From: Polynucleobacter sp. 80A-SIGWE
Lineage (GTDB): Bacteria; Pseudomonadota; Gammaproteobacteria; Burkholderiales; Burkholderiaceae
Direction of reading: 5' to 3'
Assembly: GCF_018882295.1 (NCBI RefSeq)
Contig: NZ_JACVOR010000001.1
Location: 923,130-987,129 of the forward strand
Length of the DNA stretch: 64,000 nt
A program made the translations under genes and the position numbers. The notes under the pieces are model-generated. The model had not been told where the DNA came from, did not search any database, and saw nothing but the letters and a program-made list of their open reading frames with translations. This document shows, piece by piece, positions 52,601 through 56,858 of the stretch (position 1 is its first letter; each line of letters begins with the position of its first letter).

Positions 52601-53714
52601 CAAAACTGTTGGAGTATATGGCTCCGCTTTATCAACTGCTGGTGCAGATATTGGTAACTACCAGTTCACCTATGTGAATAACAATCTCACCATTACTCCA
52701 TACATCATTAATTATGGAGCCGGTGGTTCAGGTCCTGCTATTGCAGCATCCGCAAGCAATAAGGTATACAACACTAATACTGTAGCTAACGGCGCCTTGT
52801 CGATGGTTAATTTATTCCCTGGCGATTCAGTAACAGCGAACTTTGGAAGCGCTACATTTGCTACACCTAACGTGGGAAACAACATCACCGTTACCTTTAA
52901 TGGCGTGACCTTATCTGGTCCAGATGCCTTGAACTATGCAGTCGGTAATACTCCGGTAACAACGACAGCCAAAATTACACCTGCACCTGTAACTATCAGT
53001 GGTTTGGTGGCTGCTAATAAACAATATGATGGCAATACAGCAGCGGTCATTACCGGCACGCCGACTATCACTGGTTTGTTGGGTTCAGATACATCCACAT
53101 TGACTGGTAGCGTCTTATCAGGCACATTTGCTACTGCAAACCCAGGCACTGGTGTTGTGGTGACGGCTAATCTGACGGATCTTATTTTAGGTAATGGAAA
53201 TTACTACATCGCTGATGTGACGTTCCCATTGACAGCTGAAATCATTGCGCCGCCTCAGCAGATTAGCAATATGGCGATCTTGCAACAACAAGTAGCTGCT
53301 GATGTGGTTCGTAGAGATCCAGAGAATCTCATTTATAAGGGTGAATTACTCTACGTCCGCGACAAAGACAATATGCCTGAGTACTTACAAGCTATTGAAG
53401 TACCAAGCTCTGGCGCATTTAAGTTCCCAGTACCAGATCAAATCATTCAAGACTTGATCGACTTGTCTGGTGAAAATAAGGGCGCTACAGCTAAGCTTGC
53501 TACTTATAAGTTGCTACTCTTGCCTAAAGGTACGAAGGTATACGCAACATTAGCCAATGGCGCAGCATTGCCAGCAGGCATTACCTTTAACTCTGCTACT
53601 CAGACCTTTACCGTGCCTAAGCTTGGTAACGTCACCTTGCCAATCTCGGTCAAGTTAACACTCAAGCGTGGCAATCAGACGCTCAGTGAAAAGGTATTGG
53701 TAGTTACCAAATAA
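37689..53714 (+). CDS. Giant two-partner secretion exoprotein/adhesin (TpsA, 5341 aa)
   Basis: Surface beta-helix adhesin, the cognate substrate of the upstream TpsB. The start is TTG 37689: there is no in-frame ATG before the signal sequence, and an upstream stop lies at 37665. A signal peptide of about 39 residues ends near GFAA. The TPS domain (about 40-300) shows AQAATLNYVNSASKSMINGAV, VIFVNNNGVVFGKGAEVNVGG and repeated short strands. WVIDP and WLLDP segments at about 424 and 805 are typical of FHA-like exoproteins. Residues about 850-2500 are beta-helix repeats related to the first giant adhesin. MBG/YDG repeats run from about 2538 to 5185. A C-terminal domain with an Ig-like segment (LPAGITFN) closes it. 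There are no C-terminal Cys. Binding targets are unknown. Confidence 0.93.
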   Translation: MTDRITQTSHRKHCTSQFKAAKLLAALAVAGFAQQGFAAAPAPNALPTGGQVVAGAATITTAGNTMNINQSSQRAVVNWNSFDVGSQAKVNFNQPNAQAATLNYVNSASKSMINGAVNSNGQVIFVNNNGVVFGKGAEVNVGGMVATTMNISATEFMAGNATQVYEGGTTGKVINRGNITGNNINSYIALMAPQVKNTGVITATMGGNNAVALVSGQKVSLTFSGSQLVSVSVDASVVNALISNKLLIKAGSGQVIIAANSAQELMGSVIKNTGVISASDINTSGGKISLTADSIEQNGTVEANSAQANGGNISLKGNNITLASGSKTTATGATAGGNINVGVNQANTLANTVAIEANAIVDASATQNGNGGNINIWSQIKTLVAGNLFAKGGAQGGNGGHIETSSKSNVAIAASATVDTSAPIGRSGMWVIDPIALIIDSAAASAISNALNTTSVTLDATGSACAFGSCTNSQSALIRIMAGADIYSSNTATSLNLIATGGQIDIHSNITAGSVYAVAQGINVYGSVNTNGGSNSNIYLAGAIINILGNINSNGNNQNNSSSSNLNSANTITGANRRNGQNGLNAESNTYLSNGGLINILATGDITVDANSYISSNGVNGGVVTITSTAGKVAINGIVDSIGKSNTAGNIMIAGKTETNLIGSLISVEGLNVGGMINLGQINNLGNGTILAPPATAPPALITFVQDSVAAATSNNATSITSSNINIDSQTGINAPNGNIVVFGEQIQVNDSSITAANGTIAIGREAYSAGALAALVAVTNSTLTANKVETSGELLGTDGATVHAAEWLLDPTNVTIGATSTTGTLAGDLANAGVTNIKASDIVAAVNAGGTVSVIATGSITQSAALAFAPAAGVTGTLILDNRTTTTPSTAPIQISFATTNTGLGTVNLNYYSGGVLNIEGNITSTSGKINFLGQSFWASNSFVGSSTVYKGANIYVGASKVITTMGGYAVLDATGGTATGLGDPTGIAVSIGTIVNGIINQDTGASINTTQDGAAVGATTTGGGNVIINASRANNDGTTGQGAWQPRGNNPINAGGTFTANVRATGTAGAGYVVSAYGANAPISSYGNFVFNVTGNAVTSVPIGTGVQKPFITITSAFSSYAGSLTLNANVTGAKGGIWVKSASVSAYGDITFNSSSTSADASIQIDNPVISSNGQVTISGTGVTSVGVAANATGDITGSKITINGTSTGAAAATTAAVSLVGNTITVNTVANASYIATLQNAVSITGNIATDGNAGINSTAIINDNAVGGGISFVTNGDISQTGLITLAPNTSTQPQNIVFDTRTGNQNSKITTGAVAYTAGTPNAVVNYTELANGGALTVGAVTVTGYIQLDNTCLGCTTPGVSDLSPASLAASLTTAAGLTVSGALQSDQYIAINTLNNSATLNAVALGANTLTVTNQSTAATAISVIGNHNTANAGAPGIASTGAIANNANGGSVLFKSNGDISQTGAVTVAANTSGTASSIVYDTTAGNKNSSITAGALTLTGGVAASNTAINFIEKSAGASITVGALSMPGFITLDNTYGGTAGPGGSPASGFINFDNALTSAVLGTGINIQGPISSGAYSGANGITVNGVSAGGSATYAINLATGFSATATTGDINFTGISPAVYGAYILSPITANNGNINIIGVSGSTSSAGVLLGQVANIVASGNILISGSDINATTNNAAYGVWIYGNALTFTKIAAGGNVTISGFNSNTGGLGTYAIYMGLQGPTYIKSGGDTIIAGSTPFGTSTTVKNLYLDKLVTNVGGNLWIEGATLQTQTNSSGTAIPNVATAVPNSAALNGATGGIGIDIQTSKTITDGTTFTGINAVGNIWMSGTGGAGGININGVPITSSSGAITLTGSTAAAGAIGFKDVGGIIKATNGVVTITGNSTTGTAVSDTALITGNSIIVTGNATALPTTIVSLNAMTINACAVGVDCTSHDLEVYAWGGGAQTSATNTGGKTGISQTGAIAANANGGSILFKSNNIISQAGAITIAENTSGTNSLVSYDTTFGTRLSTIDGGALTFTGTSSNYINYNNLASGAPIIVNSALVVPGSITFDNTYLAGVQGGINTNNAWQYGTIATAQKGIYISSSLTASNGIYVRGVIGATTAAVVSCCNAVDITDGLSGALTTLQTTGTFAAGTSAIEIIGIQPIYNMTSGANTQNAVKINGNVAINNNSIGGKTNIVAISGHYNDIVSITNASTAGSINVSAIGLYARIITISGTLFTQNSNAGIFIASSENGNVIPPKIINNGTGPVVIEAGAYYPVGTVSTGTCSASACGQITTVAGNTITSALGDVYLYAGSPGTTAGTTTTQAALNILDSSLNTLTFDNTLFGQAYAAGNVAATSIPLDTLAAINTANVASGTGFTSWTTTSANGPVIQFRIQPTVTAKLSGNIVKVYGQNDPLATAGNVAVAGSLDYQLNALFVKDPAVNPGYVANGTTGCVSTSGCMKTTVNGVNFILPMDDFINSLQAVPTSARASFGTVAGEQVNGTSATSFASSYAYSLTSTHGTLVSSGITLNLGPVGLVITPAPLTITASNQTIQAGDVFTAGTTAFTTSGLALAPNGVVLGDAISGVTLAAPTYTGQATAGTYAINASAPVFSTGSASNYAITYAPGTLTTTTNLIITITALAESKIYGSSAISSPSSITYNGSGVAVVSGPASALYTITGLPVGGTYTIDSLTFTSAGGIASASVGGSPYTVTPSAVSITTASGSPSIAGASYIYQPGLMTVTPRPITITATPVTTTYGSATPITQTGYTASNNLVAGDAITGATVNYVGASTSTTVPGTLGAGTYSSAIVPSAATGTGGFNATNYAITYAPANLVVNKLAVTVTANAQSTVYGTALALGTTAFTNSIGTLPNGDAITAATLQYNSSANVPATTNAGSYSIVASGATGTGGFGSSNYDVTYATGPLTVTPAPITISAAAPTQGVVYNGSAQTFNAATGLTISGLKNGQTAVLGTTGLGSGTNVGVYTNTVDANLIAGITGGSLSNYTVTYSGAQASLTIVPAPLTIAGATTSVAYDAAAHTNTAPTVTGLKGSDAVALPMGVLGTGTNAGTYADVLAPVFTTGSANNYTITTTNGALTITPKAATITGNTTVNPYSGALQTNTYSTTGIITGDAVTVGGVATATHVSQGTVPDVFTVSGASAGNYTFTYAPGSITITPVALTVVGATTSAVYNKTTQTNSAATVTGLLGSDTATIGGTYGSGINAGVYTDSLSVGLSNPSDYAVSITNGTHTITPAIITVNGITAQNKVYDATTAATLNVGTITTTGVLPGDTVTLQTSTLSGVFTDKNVGNGKTVLISGVVLAGTDSANYQLSGGANTTTTANITPVPLTITGVDLTATYNASVQSLAAPTVTGLIAGDNVTVAGNATGTNAGAYAAAYTASGVDSGNYTVTANAPVLTINKANLVVTANNAGKFYGQADPVFTATIAGLQGSDTATVNSVTSTVTGTTAATGTYPTAINASGVTSTNLANYNVTYVPGAYTITPADVLVITMNAATTTYGTAAAPTVASVQFATGTGVNTTVVTLTKSGDTYTDGAYSITVTPAITDQGVIPVVSGASTTWNVGAYTNAVSNTNNYNQAGSPFLGVTTITNTLTITPAPLALTVADVSKVYNANPITAGQISSGVTVTGGALKNNQTLAGLGGVTLSGSAVGAINVGSYAIDGSVGSGFSNYTVTITNGTATVTPAPLTITGANSSTAYNGATQTNTAATVTGLQGSDSVTVAGYATGLHAGLTTDALTISGTLASNYTPTYVNGTLTITPASLVVTGAVNSYAYNGAVQTNSGASISGLKGSDTATIAGYAEATHVSQGAVPDSLVATLSNPADYTVTYNQGSLSITPIQINAVVASQTVQYNAAEQTTSYTVTGLKGSDTATAFSGTATGTNVGSYTSNLTLVASSDYYVGTITNGTLTITPAPLTITSGLTAQNKVYDTTTVASINATATQTLTGVLGSDLISVSSTGPYTGTFSQSNVGTNLNVTPVTTTTMINGVAYTTMAGVTLTGTAASNYYVTGLTTPIAANITPAPLTIAAGVTAQNKVYDGTTAATITASTQTLSGVLGGDAVSVSSTGPYTGTFSQSNVGSNLTVTPSLTTTTIGGVDYSTMSGVTLGGAAAGNYYVTGISAPVVANITPYVIVPGSTTGPRIVASAIDKIYDTTTVANGSLAMAGLFGSDVVSVNYSAASFANPNVASGITVTFANPSLSGADAANYTIGTGAVTAPAAITPAPLTITANTQSSFVTQAIGALSYSTVGLLGGDTVTAATLATTATSSSVAGNNYPITVSAATISSGASNYDITYVPSTYTIIPAGQLRVQTSGAITPYGTAATYANPTASYLTTSGAVISNLSFVSATTAGGVTTYTYADGASGTVSFNLSPTGTTTSTSGNIVIGTYPLAAANFASTSGNLTAGSAVVSGDLTVTPLAVNIAAAPVSYVYNGTTQSQVAAVANPSILSGDLVTVSGIATGRNVGIYNSNLAASGADAANYSFTYTNAALTITPYVIDPNATTGPRITATANNKVYDASTAATGALGMTGLFAGDVVTASYTTADFASKNVANGITVTFNGVTLSDPNYAVGSGAVTATANITPAPLTIATGLAAQNKVYDTTTAATISATGVQTLSGLLGTDAVTVASTGPYTGTFSQSNVGTALAVTPTTTSTTINGVAYTTMAGVTLTGADAGNYYVTGPSSTLTANITGKSITIYALDQASFYSKPLNTLGYAPVVGLLPGASVTGATLATTATATGANSAAGQYSITASAATGTGLGNYLITYAPATYTIVPAGQLLVSTAGVTTTYGTGTATAGPIINPAQPTATYIASNGAAISSLTFVSSSTSGTVVSYVFRDSANAEISFNLTPVTTSANISSSSNIKIGNYDYLASSLSAIPAGLTTTATVTTGALTVMPLAVTVTATAATTAYNGAVQSQVPATLTPNIVAGDLVTVNGIATGKTVGVYGSALSTAGADIGNYQFTYVNNNLTITPYIINYGAGGSGPAIAASASNKVYNTNTVANGALSMVNLFPGDSVTANFGSATFATPNVGNNITVTFNGVTLSGPDALNYAVGNTPVTTTAKITPAPVTISGLVAANKQYDGNTAAVITGTPTITGLLGSDTSTLTGSVLSGTFATANPGTGVVVTANLTDLILGNGNYYIADVTFPLTAEIIAPPQQISNMAILQQQVAADVVRRDPENLIYKGELLYVRDKDNMPEYLQAIEVPSSGAFKFPVPDQIIQDLIDLSGENKGATAKLATYKLLLLPKGTKVYATLANGAALPAGITFNSATQTFTVPKLGNVTLPISVKLTLKRGNQTLSEKVLVVTK

Positions 53715-53751
53715 TTACCCCAGTAATTTTTAGTAACTGCCTATCTTGGCC

Positions 53752-54039
53752 ATGAGTAATTCAGACCCCACAAAGGAAGCGAGAAGAGTAGGCAGACTCC
53801 TCAAGGATGAGCGCGAAGCCCAGGGTCATAATCTCGCTATTTTGGCTGGCAAGTGCGGTCTTTCGGTAGTGCAAATCACTGCCATAGAGCGAGGTGATAG
53901 CTTCCCGTTCACCAAGGTAGATTCAACTCTCAAGCAAGCCACTAGTATTTACGCCAAAGAGCTCGGCATTGATATTCCCGCTGCCCCATGCGAGGATGAT
54001 GATATTTATATCCCCGAGTTTTTAAGAAAGCGTGAATGA
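53752..54039 (+). CDS. Small HTH protein (RodZ/XRE-type helix-turn-helix)
   Basis: A protein of about 95 residues with a helix-turn-helix core (VGRLLKDEREAQG, LAILAGKCGLSVVQITAIERGD) like the N-terminal domain of RodZ or XRE regulators, but with no membrane segment. ATG 53752 is preferred over an upstream TTG. It starts 38 bp after the tpsA stop with no terminator between, and it overlaps the next gene by 4 bp (ATGA), so it may ride on the adhesin transcript. It could be a local DNA-binding regulator; the target is unknown. Confidence 0.65.
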   Translation: MSNSDPTKEARRVGRLLKDEREAQGHNLAILAGKCGLSVVQITAIERGDSFPFTKVDSTLKQATSIYAKELGIDIPAAPCEDDDIYIPEFLRKRE

Positions 54040-54602
54040 CTTTATCTGTGCGACAGGGCCTGCTTGCGGTATTCCTACTGAGCCTTAGTCTTAGTCTGTC
54101 TGCTACTGAGAAAACAGTGGTGGGCGATTGGATGGTGCAAACTTCTCCGAACTCTATTGAGGCCTCCACTAGTGCAAGTGGAACATCTTTTGGCTTGTAT
54201 TGTCAGGGTGACCAATGCATGTTCTATCTGCATGACAGCTTGCGCTGTCAGCCGGGCAGCAAGTCACCCATCTTGATGAGTGGGGTAGGTAGTGCCGCCG
54301 CATTAAACATGCGGTGCGCCCAAATCAACGGGGTACTTTTTCAGATTCTGGAGCCCTTTAACACTACCTTGGAAGTCGTAAAAAGAGGAGGTGTTGTTAG
54401 CTTTGCCGTTCCACTGCAATCCGGCTCATTTGGAGTGACGCGCTTTAGCCTATTGGGCGGCGCTGAAGCAATTAGGAAGGCGCTGTATGAGGCAGGCAGA
54501 AGTAAGAATAACCCCACTCCAATTGTGCCTCCAACCAATGTAGCGCCTATTCCTAAGCAAGTTGTGCCAGGCTCCCGCCGTCTTCAAGACATCATGATTT
54601 GA
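54036..54602 (+). CDS. Secreted hypothetical protein (188 aa)
   Basis: I do not recognise the family. An N-terminal signal sequence (LLAVFLLSLSLSLSATE) directs it to the periplasm. The mature part has four Cys (GLYCQGDQCMFYL, LRCQPG, MRCAQ) that probably form disulphides, then a Pro-rich tail (PTPIVPPTNVAPIPKQVVPG). It overlaps the HTH gene by ATGA and converges with the parvulin gene 15 bp on. A periplasmic accessory of the adhesin is possible by position only. Confidence 0.6.
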   Translation: MTLSVRQGLLAVFLLSLSLSLSATEKTVVGDWMVQTSPNSIEASTSASGTSFGLYCQGDQCMFYLHDSLRCQPGSKSPILMSGVGSAAALNMRCAQINGVLFQILEPFNTTLEVVKRGGVVSFAVPLQSGSFGVTRFSLLGGAEAIRKALYEAGRSKNNPTPIVPPTNVAPIPKQVVPGSRRLQDIMI

Positions 54603-54617
54603 TGTCTTGGCCAGTGA

Positions 54618-55469
54618 TTAATAGGTAATTCTGGCGCGAGGTCTGAGATCTTTCACGGTCTCAACCAAGTATTGCTGGATAAAAGCTTGGCGAAGCTGGG
54701 GTTTAGATTCTTCAAAAGTGGGTAGCTTGTAATTGCGCTTGTCATCTAGCTTGATGATTGCCCAGCCCCCTTGGACTTGAATGGGCATGGGGTATACGGC
54801 GCCCTTATTGAGTTTAGAAACGAGCTGTTGCATTTCTGGCATCAGCTGCCCTGGGAATAACCAGCCTAATTGACCACCATTGGCTTTAGTGGCGTCGCTA
54901 ATGGAGTACTGTTGAGCCAACTTGCCAAATAACTCACCTCTATTTGCTCTATTGATCAGATCAATGGCATCGGTTTCGTTGGCAACCACGATTTCGCTGA
55001 TTCGGTACTGCATTCCAGAGCTGGCATCGCCAGTCAATTTGCGCTGACGATCGTACTCGGCGCGCAATTGAGCGTCAGTGATTGGGGACTTTTTAAAGTG
55101 GTCCTCAACTAAGGCTTGAATTAAGAGGGTTTGGCGCAACTGTGTGTATTGATCATCTAAATCAATGTTTTTTTCTAAATCCATCCTCTCAGCTTGCTGG
55201 GCTAAAAGCTCGCGATTAATTAACTCTTCCTTGAGAGCTTTTTGGAGTTCAGGGGTATTTCTTTGTCCCTGCGCCATAGCGGCTTTGATATTGAGTTCCA
55301 GCAAGCCTTTTGACAAAAAAGCATCATTAACGGTAGCAAAAAAGTTGATATTTGCACCTTTTGAATCTACTGCCGCTTTTTTTGAAGAAGGGGAGTCTGA
55401 AGCAGCGTAGGCATTGGTAAGACCAGTCAATAGCGCTGCATAAAGCAATAAAGAGAGTTGTTTTTTCAT
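54618..55469 (-). CDS. Periplasmic parvulin-type peptidyl-prolyl isomerase
   Basis: A protein of 283 residues. A signal peptide ends near AYAA (about residue 23). A SurA-like N-terminal helical region follows (LKEELINRELLAQQAE). The PpiC rotamase domain is at about 150-245 (YRISEIVVA, FGKLAQQYSISDATKANGGQLGWLFPG), then a C-terminal helix. Such proteins fold or chaperone exported proteins. In Bordetella the parvulin Par27 binds filamentous haemagglutinin, so placement here suggests a role in keeping the giant TpsA export-competent. That link is inferred. It is convergent with the secreted protein gene and divergent from the ClpP-like gene. Confidence 0.88.
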   Translation of the reverse strand: MKKQLSLLLYAALLTGLTNAYAASDSPSSKKAAVDSKGANINFFATVNDAFLSKGLLELNIKAAMAQGQRNTPELQKALKEELINRELLAQQAERMDLEKNIDLDDQYTQLRQTLLIQALVEDHFKKSPITDAQLRAEYDRQRKLTGDASSGMQYRISEIVVANETDAIDLINRANRGELFGKLAQQYSISDATKANGGQLGWLFPGQLMPEMQQLVSKLNKGAVYPMPIQVQGGWAIIKLDDKRNYKLPTFEESKPQLRQAFIQQYLVETVKDLRPRARITY

Positions 55470-55568
55470 CGGTAGATTATAAATGGTTCAAGCCCAAAAT
55501 TCCCATATAACATTTGGCCTAGAGGCTTATACTAAGCGGGTACATTTCATCCTAAAGCAGGTGCTTTT

Positions 55569-56237
55569 ATGGCAGAAATTATCAAGATTAATTTACGCAA
55601 GTTATGTACCTGCATAGGATTAATCTTGCAGCTTTCGCTGCTCGCTTGCGCCCCAGCTGAGGTTAACCAAAATGATCACACGCATTTTTACGATGGCGGT
55701 CAACTCAGTGCATACACAAACCAGGAGCAATGCATTTTGTTGCTCAATGGCGAAATTAATTCTGATCTTGAGTGGCTAATTGGTCTTGCGCTGGCGGAGT
55801 TATCTGCAAAGCAATGTAAGCAGAAGATTGTTCTTTTGCAATCGCATGGTGGAGATGTCCATAGCGCGATGCAGATTGGTAGGCTATTACGTAAAAATCA
55901 AATCATTGCCCACATCAATGAGGTTTGTGATTCAGCATGTGGTTTAGTGTTTATTGGCGGTAGCCAGCGTACTGTATCGCTAGCTGTCCCCCATAAAGAT
56001 GGCTCAAGGATTGGGATTCATCAAGCAAAGTCATTTTCCGGTTTAAGGCATTGCTTGGCAACGCGAGAGGTTAACCCATTGCTGTTAGGTGAAATCAAAT
56101 CCTACTTGAGGACAATGTTACCCAAGGAAGGTGCGGATTCCTATTACAGGGCATTGATGACTGCACCTTGCGTTGGTATGGAGTACTTGAGCGCCGATTT
56201 TTTACTTAAAAAAGGGATTGCAACCTCGGCGGAGTAA
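55569..56237 (+). CDS. ClpP-fold periplasmic lipoprotein (222 aa)
   Basis: The N-terminus carries a hydrophobic segment ending LSLLAC, a lipobox-like site, so it is probably a lipoprotein. The body has the ClpP/crotonase fold pattern: IVLLQSHGGDVHSAMQIGRLL, then CDSACGLVFIGGS with candidate catalytic Ser at about 122, then IGIHQA with His at about 151. This places it with predicted periplasmic proteins resembling ClpP. Whether it is proteolytic is untested. AGGTG precedes ATG 55569. A degraded copy of its C-terminus lies at 56649-56792, which points to local duplication. Confidence 0.75.
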   Translation: MAEIIKINLRKLCTCIGLILQLSLLACAPAEVNQNDHTHFYDGGQLSAYTNQEQCILLLNGEINSDLEWLIGLALAELSAKQCKQKIVLLQSHGGDVHSAMQIGRLLRKNQIIAHINEVCDSACGLVFIGGSQRTVSLAVPHKDGSRIGIHQAKSFSGLRHCLATREVNPLLLGEIKSYLRTMLPKEGADSYYRALMTAPCVGMEYLSADFLLKKGIATSAE

Positions 56238-56307
56238 TCATGTGGCTATCGAAGTAATGTCTACACTGAACCTATATTAATAAATTTAAGCTAAAACGAG
56301 ATAGAAA

Positions 56308-56640
56308 ATGACGGATGAAAAAAGTAATGACGAAAAGCCAGTAGCTCAAGCGGAGCAGATATCTGGGCGTAGTGTTTTCTTGGTGGAAACTACAGCTGGT
56401 GGCGTTACTGTTAAAACAGTATTTTTAGCTGAAGACGGTCGAGTAATTCAGATGCCGGGTATTTTTCCAACGCAGGAATATGCGCTTTCTCAAATTGATG
56501 AATTACGTAACGTGGTCATCGCACATTTTGCGCAAGCGGTGCAAGTTGGCGCCCAAGTGATTGCTCAGGCAAATCAAACCATAGCCTCGGGGAAAGCGGT
56601 GGATTTAGGTGGGCCAACACCTGACGATACGATTCAATAG
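56308..56640 (+). CDS. Hypothetical protein (110 aa)
   Basis: A small soluble protein with no signal or membrane segment. Its central part (SVFLVETTAGGVTVKTVFLAEDGRVIQMPGIFPTQ begins the core) predicts beta strands, followed by a long helix and an Ala/Gln-rich tail. I do not recognise it. It lies between the ClpP-like gene and its degraded copy, at the right edge of the cargo block. Confidence 0.6.
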   Translation: MTDEKSNDEKPVAQAEQISGRSVFLVETTAGGVTVKTVFLAEDGRVIQMPGIFPTQEYALSQIDELRNVVIAHFAQAVQVGAQVIAQANQTIASGKAVDLGGPTPDDTIQ

Positions 56641-56648
56641 TTAACCCA

Positions 56649-56792
56649 ATGCCTGCAGTACGAAAAATGCCACCCAAAGAGGGCGCTGATGCTTATTGCA
56701 GTTGGATGATCCAATTGCCCTGCAAAGGCAATGAGTATTTAAATGTCTATTTCTTATTAAATATGGGGATCGCAGCATCGGTCGCACATTAA
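56649..56792 (+). pseudogene. Remnant of a duplicated ClpP-like lipoprotein gene (C-terminal end)
   Basis: A 47-codon frame aligns with the last 43 residues of the intact gene at 55569-56237. Shared blocks are PKEGAD, a conserved PC pair, EYL, FLL and GIA, ending at a stop in the same place. The upstream part with the Ser and His residues is missing, so no function is expected. It marks the junction between cargo and phage genes. Confidence 0.7.
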
Positions 56793-56858
56793 TTAAATTG
56801 CATCGGAAATATCCCAAATAAATTCAAGAAAATAAAGTAAGGGCGCTATAAATATGAT

